Shown one piece after another: positions 51,718 to 59,148 of a DNA stretch of 64,000 nucleotides. Each line of letters begins with the position of its first letter. Positions within the stretch are counted from its first letter, which is position 1. Position numbers and translations under genes: made by a program. Source of the DNA: Candidatus Poribacteria bacterium (GTDB lineage: Bacteria; Poribacteria; WGA-4E; WGA-3G); contig JAPPCZ010000029.1 in NCBI GenBank assembly GCA_028824685.1, forward strand, positions 1-64,000, written 5' to 3'. The notes below the pieces were generated by a model. It saw nothing but the letters and a program-made list of their open reading frames with translations. It did no database searches and was not told where the DNA came from.

Positions 51718-52229
51718 AGTGTATTTTGAAACGCGTCTGTATCTTCGGCATTGCAGTTCTCAGCTGTCTTGCACTCACGCATGCAACGTTGCACCGTTTT
51801 CAGAAGCCGATTCCTGAAAAAGTGTATATAGCACCCAAAATTGAACGGAAAAAATCTGTAAAGAAAAATGAAAAACTGTACGCACACCTTAAACCGAAAC
51901 CTGTTGACCATGAGGAACTTTTCCTTCGTACAATTATTGAAAATAATCTCTTTGCACCGCTCGGATATAAACCGAAAAAACCTACTCCCACTTATCGTCT
52001 TATCGGCACTAAAATTCCGATAGGCAAAGAAATAGAGGCTACTGCTATCTTACAGGGAACAACGCAAAATGCAACCATCCGTATTGTCTCCATCGGTACG
52101 AAACTCGGTGAGGACACTGTTGTAGCGGACATCCAACCGAAACATGTGATCCTCAAAAAAGGGAAGCTGCGAACATTTCTTCGACTTACCACAACCCAGT
52201 TCCTAAAACCATCCCGAACACGTAGATAG
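51714..52229 (+). CDS. GspC/PilP-like bitopic protein in the STT3 operon
   Basis: The 171-residue product has an N-terminal helix (VCIFGIAVLSCLALTHA), a basic linker rich in Lys and Pro, and a C-terminal domain starting FLRTIIENNLFAPLG. That start, a YRLIGT strand, ATAILQGTTQNATIRIVSIG and VVADIQPKHVILKKGKL follow the pattern of the homology-region domain of type II secretion GspC and type IV pilus PilP. In those systems it links inner-membrane parts to the outer-membrane secretin. No other secretion genes are here. It overlaps the STT3 gene by four bases and ends the operon. Confidence 0.65.
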   Translation: MKCILKRVCIFGIAVLSCLALTHATLHRFQKPIPEKVYIAPKIERKKSVKKNEKLYAHLKPKPVDHEELFLRTIIENNLFAPLGYKPKKPTPTYRLIGTKIPIGKEIEATAILQGTTQNATIRIVSIGTKLGEDTVVADIQPKHVILKKGKLRTFLRLTTTQFLKPSRTRR

Positions 52230-52286
52230 TGCTAAGTATAGGTTCTCCACAACCACATTTTACTATAACCGAATTCCAAATATCGT

Positions 52287-52315
52287 TTGAATACCTTATC
52301 CGATTATGATAGAAT
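52287..52315 (+). promoter_or_regulatory. Promoter of the M32 carboxypeptidase gene
   Basis: TTGAAT (52287-52292) and TAGAAT (52310-52315) are spaced by 17 bases, 48 bases before the TTG start at 52363. Confidence 0.5.
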
Positions 52316-52362
52316 GTAGGTTAAAGCATTCCATCCTAACGCCTTTTTTAAGGAGAATCACA

Positions 52363-53871
52363 TTGCAATCCAAATTCCAAGAACTCAAAACCCGTCTGAT
52401 TGAGGTAAATGACATACAATCAGCATCTGGGCTTTTGCACTGGGACCAATCCACATACATGCCTCCTGGTGGTGCTGCAGCACGCGCCCGACAAACTGCA
52501 ACCCTTAGCCGTTTAGCACACGAAAAGTTCACTGATCCCGCCATCGGAAAACTACTTGATACGCTAACACCTTATGGAGAGAGCCTTGGTTACGATTCCG
52601 ACGAGGCAGGTTTACTCCGTGTCACTCGGAGGAAGTATGAACGTGCAATAAAAATTCCCGCAAAATTCATGGCAGAGGTCGCAACCCACACATCAGAATC
52701 GTATCAGGTTTGGACAGAGGCACGTCCTGCGAATGATTTTGAGAGAGTACGCCCCTACCTTGAAAAGACGCTTGCGTATAGCCGTCAATCCGCCAATTTC
52801 TTCCCCGGATACGATCATATTGCTGATCCACTGATTGAACCGAGAGATTACGGTATGAAGGCTGCGGATGTCAGACGCGTTTTTGGTGAGCTGCGTAAAG
52901 AACTTGTCCCAATAGCATCAGCTATCACATCACAAAGCCCTGCCGATGATTCATGTCTGCATAAACATTATCCAGAAGCGAAACAGTTGGAATTCGGGAT
53001 GGAAGTTGCAAAAAAGTTTGGATACGACCTCCATCGTGGACGGCAAGATAAAACACACCATCCATTTATGACAAAATTTTCATTGGGAGATGTTCGGATT
53101 ACGACTCGATCAAAAGAGGATAGTCTTGGTGAAGCGTTGTTCTGCACAATGCACGAAACAGGACACGCACTCTATGAACAGGGAATTTGTATGGAGTTTG
53201 AAGGTACTCCGCTGGCACGTGGTACTTCTGCTGGTGTTCATGAAAGTCAATCGCGTCTTTGGGAAAATATCGTTGGAAGAAGTAAGGGGTTTTGGAAATG
53301 CTTTTATCCGCAGCTGCAAAACACCTTCCCTGAGCAACTCAATTCTGTTCCTCTTGATACATTCCATCGGGCGATAAACAAGGTGGAACGTTCGCTCATC
53401 CGCACAGAAGCAGATGAGGTTACCTACAACCTACACGTGATGTTGCGTTTTGACTTTGAATTAGCACTGTTAGAAGGTGAAATGAAAATAAAAGACTTAC
53501 CTAACGCTTGGCGCGAACGATTTGAAGCAGATTTCGGTATTGTGCCACCAGATGACAAAGACGGTGTTATGCAAGATGTTCACTGGTATTTTGGACTCAT
53601 TGGTGGTTCATTCCAAGGGTACACATTAGGCAATATCTTGGGGGCGCAATTCTTTTCGTCTGCACTTGAAGCACACCCTGAAATAACGACTGAAATTGAA
53701 AAAGGTGAATTCAGTACGCTTCACAATTGGTTGAAAGACAACGTTTACCAACACGGGTCAAAATACACAGCACCTGAAATTATTGAACGTGCAACAGGAA
53801 AACTAATGACGATTGCTCCTTATATTGATTATTTACGGACAAAATATGGGGAATTGTACACGTTAAATTAA
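52363..53871 (+). CDS. M32 family metallocarboxypeptidase (thermostable carboxypeptidase type)
   Basis: The 502-residue cytoplasmic enzyme removes C-terminal residues from peptides. It has the M32 zinc motif HETGH near residue 264, the GLLHWDQSTYMPPGGAAAR start, and the family signatures HESQSRLWENIVGRS (third ligand Glu) and GSFQGYTLGNILGAQ. TTG 52363 is taken as start because AAGGAG lies seven bases before it and the length then equals the family; the ATG at 52306 would add 19 unrelated residues. It stands alone with its own promoter. Confidence 0.92.
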   Translation: MQSKFQELKTRLIEVNDIQSASGLLHWDQSTYMPPGGAAARARQTATLSRLAHEKFTDPAIGKLLDTLTPYGESLGYDSDEAGLLRVTRRKYERAIKIPAKFMAEVATHTSESYQVWTEARPANDFERVRPYLEKTLAYSRQSANFFPGYDHIADPLIEPRDYGMKAADVRRVFGELRKELVPIASAITSQSPADDSCLHKHYPEAKQLEFGMEVAKKFGYDLHRGRQDKTHHPFMTKFSLGDVRITTRSKEDSLGEALFCTMHETGHALYEQGICMEFEGTPLARGTSAGVHESQSRLWENIVGRSKGFWKCFYPQLQNTFPEQLNSVPLDTFHRAINKVERSLIRTEADEVTYNLHVMLRFDFELALLEGEMKIKDLPNAWRERFEADFGIVPPDDKDGVMQDVHWYFGLIGGSFQGYTLGNILGAQFFSSALEAHPEITTEIEKGEFSTLHNWLKDNVYQHGSKYTAPEIIERATGKLMTIAPYIDYLRTKYGELYTLN

Positions 53872-53922
53872 AAATGCGGATGGCTACCATTTTGTGTCCA
53901 TCCAATTTTCTTGTCGTAGGTC

Positions 53923-54125
53923 GGGTAGAGCAAAGTGAAACCTATAAGTGTAAACTTAAGGATTTTCTGAACATCAGAAATGGTCTTTAGTCCCGCTGAA
54001 TGCCCAACAGGCATTCAGCGGGACTAAATATGGGACAGTTTCAATCACTATAAGGGTTGAGAAGCACTCATAAAAACATGAACGTATTCTTAACTTCACA
54101 CCTATGGGTAGAGCGAAGTGAAACC
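53923..54125. mobile_element. Family A non-coding element (163 bp) inserted in a REP palindrome
   Basis: The element proper (53943-54105) starts TATAAGTGTAAACTTAAGG and ends, read inverted, ATAGGTGTGAAGTTAAGAA. Direct repeats GGGTAGAGCAAAGTGAAACC (53923-53942) and GGGTAGAGCGAAGTGAAACC (54106-54125), 19 of 20 identical, flank it. These belong to a REP palindrome (TAGGTCGGGTAGAG...), so the element landed in one. Its interior (GGCATTCAGCGGGACTAAAT and on to GACAGT, TCAAT) matches the right part of the 3131 copy. Confidence 0.7.
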
Positions 54126-54182
54126 CGACATGTGTGCTAATAAACTAACTTTGTCGGGTTTCGCAAGCTCTACCCGACCTAC
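54106..54182. repeat. REP-like palindrome with GTCGGGTTTCG arms
   Basis: GGGTAGAGCGAAGTGAAACC with CCGACA forms the left arm and TGTCGGGTTTCGCAAGCTCT with ACCCGACCTACA the right arm. It is the same class as those at 10209 and 36980, and was split by the family A element on its left. Confidence 0.55.
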
Positions 54183-54198
54183 AATATTGTGGTGCCTT

Positions 54199-54711
54199 AT
54201 GATATTTCGGCAAATTCTGTTTTTCTCTTTCCTTTGCTGCTTTCTTGTAGGGTGTGGTGCAATCAAATTAATTGATATTCCGAAAAGCAGTTCTGCACTT
54301 CAACTTACCGATGCACAGAAGCAGACAATTCAACCAAAATTAAAACTTATTCGTGATATTGTTGATGATTACGATTTTGAGAAGAGGCAGTTAGAGGGAG
54401 ATTTACGAGAATATCGTGCTATCGCAAGTGATAGGAGACTTTACCGCTACGATGGTGGACTAAGCACAGCACAAAGGCAACGTAATCTTACCCAAATTCG
54501 AACCAAAGTTAGGAAATTCCTCTCACAAAGAAGTACATCCCTGAAAGAAATCGAAAAGCTCCTACGAGAAATTCACGCTGAACTTACCGCTGAGCAAAGA
54601 GTTGCTTTCAATGAGTTGAAAATGCCTGAATTAGAGATCCCACGTTCGTTAAGACGGGACCCGCATGCTGATCTACGGCGTATTCCAAGGCACTTGATAG
54701 GCGTGCATTAA
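54199..54711 (+). CDS. Small helical lipoprotein with LTxxQ motifs
   Basis: The 170-residue product starts at ATG 54199; the frame above it runs through the REP element and is not coding. A signal peptide ends in the lipobox LVGC (Cys about residue 19). The rest is mostly charged helix with LTDAQKQTI and LTAEQRVAF, the LTxxQ motif of Spy/CpxP-type periplasmic stress chaperones. This points to an envelope-stress role, but similarity is short. No good ribosome site is visible. A bidirectional terminator follows. Confidence 0.7.
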   Translation: MIFRQILFFSFLCCFLVGCGAIKLIDIPKSSSALQLTDAQKQTIQPKLKLIRDIVDDYDFEKRQLEGDLREYRAIASDRRLYRYDGGLSTAQRQRNLTQIRTKVRKFLSQRSTSLKEIEKLLREIHAELTAEQRVAFNELKMPELEIPRSLRRDPHADLRRIPRHLIGVH

Positions 54712-54720
54712 CGCCCTCTG

Positions 54721-54747
54721 GTAGATGCGTTTTCAAAACGCATCTAC
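54721..54747. terminator. Bidirectional hairpin between convergent genes
   Basis: GTAGATGCGTTTT (54721-54733) and AAAACGCATCTAC (54735-54747) are perfect 13-base arms around one base. It lies between the lipoprotein gene (+) and the nucleoside hydrolase gene (-), with Ts or As next to the stem on both strands, and can serve both. Confidence 0.65.
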
Positions 54748-54776
54748 TTCTATGAAATAAATAACGGTTTAAAACT

Positions 54777-55742
54777 TTAAGAAAAAATTCGTTGAAAAAA
54801 ATGATCTAAAAACGCATCCGCATCAACTTGGACATAGACGCTTGCATTAGGCACTGAAATTTGCCGTTCTCGCCGTCGGTCAGCAACAGTCATACCGCTT
54901 GTCAGATTACCTTCAGTTTCAACTTGCACGTAAGCATCAATACTCTCAAAAAAGTCTGGATGTGTCAGCATGCCGATGGGTAATGCATCGTGGATATGTA
55001 ATCCGTAGAAACCTACGTGTTCACGATAAAATTCCATGCAGGCTTGGGTAGATTCTTTCAAAAAACTGGAAATTTTATCCCTTCGTCCTTTAATTTCATC
55101 ATCAAGTCGTTCCCCCGTTAAGGCTACTTGATGTGTTACATCCAAGGGTGCGATGTGGACAGGGACACCAGAATTGAAAACTTCATGCGCTGCGTGTGGG
55201 TCTACAAAGACGTTGAATTCTGCGTTTGTTGTAACGTTACCATATTCGCTAAATACACCACCCATCAAAACAATGCTATGGAGTTTGTGCATCCGTTCTG
55301 CATCTTTTCGGATTGCTTTTGAAATGTTTGTCAAAGGTCCCAAGGCGACGATAACTAATTCATCGGGATAACGGTCTATCATCTCAAATATCAAGTCAAC
55401 ACCAGAGAACGTTGAAATTTCACAGTTTGCTAACGGATAACGCTGACTTCCATCGGGGTTGCGCAGCTTACTGATATTGCCCAATCCATCTGCACCGTGC
55501 ACATGTTCTGCCTTCACAAGTGGTTTTACAAGCGGTTGTGCCTCACCTTGTGCAATAATAGGAAATTTAGATAATTCAAGGACACCTAAAATCGCCAACA
55601 AATTCTGTGTTGCCTGTTCAACGTGAACATTTCCACTAACGGTTGTTATTGCTTCCACTGTTAATTCTGGTGATTTCATCGCGAGAAGGATTGCCAGCGC
55701 GTCGTCTACACCTGGGTCTGTATCTATTAGAATTCTATGCAT
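54777..55742 (-). CDS. Inosine/uridine-preferring nucleoside hydrolase
   Basis: The 321-residue enzyme splits the N-glycosidic bond of nucleosides. Its N-terminus RILIDTDPGVDDALAILLAM is the calcium-binding DTDPGxDD signature; LVIVALGPLTNI, VLMGGVFSEYGNVTTNAEFNVFVDPHAA and the later HIHDALPIG with the catalytic His and Asp are all present. Length is normal. Its start overlaps by six bases the far upstream frame of the divergent DUF481 gene. Confidence 0.93.
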   Translation of the reverse strand: MHRILIDTDPGVDDALAILLAMKSPELTVEAITTVSGNVHVEQATQNLLAILGVLELSKFPIIAQGEAQPLVKPLVKAEHVHGADGLGNISKLRNPDGSQRYPLANCEISTFSGVDLIFEMIDRYPDELVIVALGPLTNISKAIRKDAERMHKLHSIVLMGGVFSEYGNVTTNAEFNVFVDPHAAHEVFNSGVPVHIAPLDVTHQVALTGERLDDEIKGRRDKISSFLKESTQACMEFYREHVGFYGLHIHDALPIGMLTHPDFFESIDAYVQVETEGNLTSGMTVADRRRERQISVPNASVYVQVDADAFLDHFFQRIFS

Positions 55743-55763
55743 TGTTTCATTCCATCTTTTAAT

Positions 55764-56597
55764 ATGCTAAAAAGTCTTCACCATTTTACATCCAAAAAAC
55801 ATTTTTGTCCAATTTCCCGTTTTATCCTCCACGCCGCTTTAATATGTGCTATTTTTTTTCTAATCGCCTGTTTCCCTGCCAAAGCACAAGTCAACATCTT
55901 CACAGGCGAAACGATGAAAAAGATGCAGTTGGAACCGGGATGGTACAACAGTATCAACCTTGATTTAGCATACCGAAGTGGGAATACAGAATTACTCACA
56001 CTGAGAACCAGATTCCGTTCCGATTACCTATCAAAATCATATCACGGTTTTGTTTTCGGCAGCCTTCAGCAAGGCAGAAAGAACGGAGAGTTTTTCACCA
56101 ACAAAGGTATGGCACACGGACGCATAATTCGGAATCTTACAGACCACATCTTGATTGAATCCTTCGTACAGAAACAATATAATGAATCAATTCTACTTAA
56201 TGACCGCAATTTATTAGGTGGTGGAGTCCGTTTCGCTGTACGTTCATCTAAATCTCGATTTAATCTCTATTTGGGCACAGGGGCAATGTGGGAATACGAA
56301 CGTATTAATGACAAGATCGTAGACGAAATTACAACCCGAATTGTTCGTTCAACCAACTACGTTAATTGGACAGCACAGCTGGATGAACGTATATCTACCA
56401 GCGCAACAGGATATTATCAGGTGCATGTGAAGCGTCCGATAGATTATCGTATTCTGTTTGAGGGAAGCGTTATGTTTCGCCTGACGACGAAATTGTCGTT
56501 TCCATTTCGCTTGAATTTCCGTTATGATAACGAACCTCCTACCGGTATCCAAAAACATGATATGGAAATTTTTAACGGGTTAAGTTATACTTTCTAA
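55764..56597 (+). CDS. DUF481 family outer-membrane barrel protein
   Basis: The 277-residue product has a signal peptide (FILHAALICAIFFLIACFPAKAQ) and then DUF481-type strands: GWYNSINLDLAYRSGNTELL, RNLLGGGVRFAV, LYLGTGAMWEYERI and the end IFNGLSYTF with a terminal Phe as outer-membrane barrels have. The best known member, YdiY, is salt- or acid-induced. ATG 55764 is preferred over the in-frame ATG 55737, which overlaps the divergent gene. Confidence 0.8.
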   Translation: MLKSLHHFTSKKHFCPISRFILHAALICAIFFLIACFPAKAQVNIFTGETMKKMQLEPGWYNSINLDLAYRSGNTELLTLRTRFRSDYLSKSYHGFVFGSLQQGRKNGEFFTNKGMAHGRIIRNLTDHILIESFVQKQYNESILLNDRNLLGGGVRFAVRSSKSRFNLYLGTGAMWEYERINDKIVDEITTRIVRSTNYVNWTAQLDERISTSATGYYQVHVKRPIDYRILFEGSVMFRLTTKLSFPFRLNFRYDNEPPTGIQKHDMEIFNGLSYTF

Positions 56598-56633
56598 AAA
56601 GCACAGTCTTAAAATATTGTAAGGAGTTCTCTC

Positions 56634-57593
56634 ATGAAGTTTTTATGTTATACAACTGCGGTAATTTTTTGCTTAAGTTTGTGTGTTTTAACTATATCTA
56701 ACATCGCTTGGACAGATGGTCATCTCCAGATTATGGAGAAAGAGAAGAAAATTGTTCTGAAGGGGCAAATATCCAAAGCACTGGGTGAATACGATTCACA
56801 TCTCAAAGGAGCAGTTGAATACCTTTTTTGTGGTCCTAATGGAAAAGAATATGAAAGTATCATCGCTGTTGATGCAACTGCAAAAGAAATTTACGAAGCG
56901 ATGAACAAACTCGGTGTTAAGCCCGGAAATCCTGTTGACCAAGACGAAGAAACGGAGGAAAAGATTCCTGCAAAAGGACCTACTGTTATCATCAATGTTG
57001 AATGGAAGATTGATAAAAAAACAAAAAAAGTACGTGGTGAAGACCTATTATATAATGTAAAAACTAAGAAACCCATGAAACATGTCGCTTGGATGTACAC
57101 AGGTTCACGAATGATTTATGACCTTGACGGGGAGGATGAAGATGCCATGATACCGTTAGCATTTTCCAGCAACGATATTGTTGCCCTTAACCATGCTGAC
57201 CCAAGCACTTTGTTTATTAACCCTTTACTTGAATCGGAAGAAGAAAATTTGTATAAAAAGAATGACGACTTATTGCCAGAACTGGGAACTCCTGTCAAAC
57301 TCACGATTGAGGTTAACCGAAAAATGCAGCTATATGTTTTAATTAGCGGTAAGGTGCAAGGAGTTTACTTCCGTAATTTCACGAAAAGAAACGCCCAGCA
57401 ACTCGGAATTAACGGTTATGCCAAGAATTTAGCGAATGGAAAGGTTGAGGTTGTCGCGGAAGGTGATAAGATGCAGTTAGATACATTAGTGAAGCTATTA
57501 TGGCAGGGACCACCTGCAGCAAAAGTTGACGACGTTAAAATTGAGGAACGTGATTTCACTGGTGAATATAAGTCTTTTGATGTCAAGCGTTGA
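56634..57593 (+). CDS. Secreted YdjY-domain protein fused to acylphosphatase
   Basis: The 319-residue product has a signal peptide (residues 1-27). Residues 45-200 match the YdjY-domain pattern: GAVEYLFCGPNGKEYESIIAVDATAKEIYEAMNKLGVKPGNP and AWMYTGSRM, then LAFSSNDIVALNH. From about residue 230 an acylphosphatase domain follows: LISGKVQGVYFRNFTKRNAQ and INGYAKNLANGKVEVVAEGD, with the catalytic Arg (FR) and Asn (KN) in place. Acylphosphatases are normally small, free and cytoplasmic. AAGGAG precedes ATG 56634. The MobA-like gene follows after three bases. Confidence 0.8.
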   Translation: MKFLCYTTAVIFCLSLCVLTISNIAWTDGHLQIMEKEKKIVLKGQISKALGEYDSHLKGAVEYLFCGPNGKEYESIIAVDATAKEIYEAMNKLGVKPGNPVDQDEETEEKIPAKGPTVIINVEWKIDKKTKKVRGEDLLYNVKTKKPMKHVAWMYTGSRMIYDLDGEDEDAMIPLAFSSNDIVALNHADPSTLFINPLLESEEENLYKKNDDLLPELGTPVKLTIEVNRKMQLYVLISGKVQGVYFRNFTKRNAQQLGINGYAKNLANGKVEVVAEGDKMQLDTLVKLLWQGPPAAKVDDVKIEERDFTGEYKSFDVKR

Positions 57594-57596
57594 GTT

Positions 57597-58229
57597 ATGA
57601 AGGAAATATCGCTTCCATTTATTTCAGGAATACTACTTGCGGCGGGGCTATCTACAAGGATGGGACAACCGAAACAGCTGCTTCCTTTGGGTGAAAGCAC
57701 AATCGTTGAGACTGTAGTTGACAATATGCTTGATGCTAAGTTTAGTGAGGTTATTGTCGTTGTTGGGCATTGTGCTGAGCAAATCCGAGATTTGTTAGTG
57801 GACTACCCGGCTAAAATAGTTTATAATCCCGATTATCGTGAAGGGATGTTAACCTCTGCACAGGTGGGAATTCGTTCTTTGAACTTTGCGAATGCAAAGA
57901 ATACATCTGATAGAGATGCATTCTCACTCATGTTGGTTGACCAACCCTTTATCACATCTGAATTAATTGACAAGGTGATTGACGCTTACGGACAAACAGA
58001 TAAAGGTATTGTATTGCCAAGTTACAATTATAAACGCGGGCATCCTGTCATTTTTCATCATCGGTATGCAGATCAAATTTTAGCATTAGGTAGAGAAAGC
58101 GGCGGCGTTCGTTCCTTGTTTAAATCCCACAGCGAAGATATCCATTACGTCAATGTTGACACTGACGATGTGCTGCGGGATATTGATTACCGTGAAGACT
58201 ATGAACGCGCCCTACGAGAAAATAGATAA
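57597..58229 (+). CDS. MobA/MocA-like nucleotidyltransferase
   Basis: The 210-residue product begins GILLAAGLSTRMGQPKQLLPLG, the nucleotide-binding signature of the family, with LMLVDQPFITSELI (metal Asp) and GHPVIFHHRYADQIL. The closest kinds are molybdenum cofactor cytidylyltransferase MocA and the CoxI-linked proteins that load cofactor into xanthine or CO dehydrogenases. It is followed 34 bases later by a CoxD-like ATPase, supporting that role, but no such dehydrogenase is in the window. Confidence 0.85.
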   Translation: MKEISLPFISGILLAAGLSTRMGQPKQLLPLGESTIVETVVDNMLDAKFSEVIVVVGHCAEQIRDLLVDYPAKIVYNPDYREGMLTSAQVGIRSLNFANAKNTSDRDAFSLMLVDQPFITSELIDKVIDAYGQTDKGIVLPSYNYKRGHPVIFHHRYADQILALGRESGGVRSLFKSHSEDIHYVNVDTDDVLRDIDYREDYERALRENR

Positions 58230-58263
58230 TTCAAAGGATATTTGAACTTACAACTCTTAAACT

Positions 58264-59148
58264 ATGTTTGAATCAATTGAAAACGTCCAGGCTTTATGTG
58301 AAAAACAGGCATACATCGCAGATAAAGGGTTAGCAACAACGCTTTATCTTGCACACCACCTCAAAAAACCGATCTTTTTAGAAGGTGAACCCGGTGTCGG
58401 AAAAACTGAGGTTGCTAAAGTGCTTGCAGATGCGACAGGTGCAAAGTTGATTCGGTTGCAGTGTTATGAAGGTTTGGATGTGAACAGTGCATTGTATGAA
58501 TGGAACTATACACGACAGATTTTGCAACTCCGTATAGACGAAGCGCAGGGACGAGACAAAAAAGAGATTGGAACAGATATTTTCAGCGAAAAATATTTAT
58601 TAAAACGACCTCTACTTGAGGCGATCCAAGGGAACGGAGATGTGCCGCCCGTCTTACTCATAGATGAGGTTGATCGGAGTGATAGTGAATTTGAGGCATT
58701 CCTACTTGAAATCTTGTCCGATTTTCAAATTACGATACCTGAAATCGGTACAATCAGTGCAAAACAAATTCCCTCCGTTGTGTTGACGTCAAATCGGACG
58801 CGTGAGGTGCATGAAGCACTCAAACGACGGTGCCTCTACCAATGGATAGATTATCCGACAGTGGAGAAGGAATTGGCGATTGTTCAGACAAAACTGCCAC
58901 AAATAAATGAACACCTTGCACAACAGTTATGTGAGATGATGCAAATGTGGCGTGAAGGGGACTTCTATAAAAAACCGGGAATTGCAGAGACATTAGATTG
59001 GGGTTTAGCGATTTTAGCACTCGGTAAAACACAATTAGATCAAGATATTGTTGCTGAGACACTTGGATGTGTTTTCAAATATCAGGATGATATTCAACGT
59101 GCTCGCGCCGTGGAATTAAGTGAGCAAACAGATGAACCGAAGCAATAA
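58264..59148 (+). CDS. MoxR/CoxD-type AAA+ ATPase
   Basis: The 294-residue ATPase has Walker A GEPGVGKTE near residue 42, Walker B VLLIDEVDRSD near 140, sensor 1 VVLTSNRTREVHEALKRRC with the Arg finger, and a C-terminal lid. QCYEGLDVNSALYEWNY is typical of the CoxD branch, which acts in maturation of molybdenum hydroxylases. Its 3' end overlaps the start of the MalG-like gene. Confidence 0.87.
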   Translation: MFESIENVQALCEKQAYIADKGLATTLYLAHHLKKPIFLEGEPGVGKTEVAKVLADATGAKLIRLQCYEGLDVNSALYEWNYTRQILQLRIDEAQGRDKKEIGTDIFSEKYLLKRPLLEAIQGNGDVPPVLLIDEVDRSDSEFEAFLLEILSDFQITIPEIGTISAKQIPSVVLTSNRTREVHEALKRRCLYQWIDYPTVEKELAIVQTKLPQINEHLAQQLCEMMQMWREGDFYKKPGIAETLDWGLAILALGKTQLDQDIVAETLGCVFKYQDDIQRARAVELSEQTDEPKQ

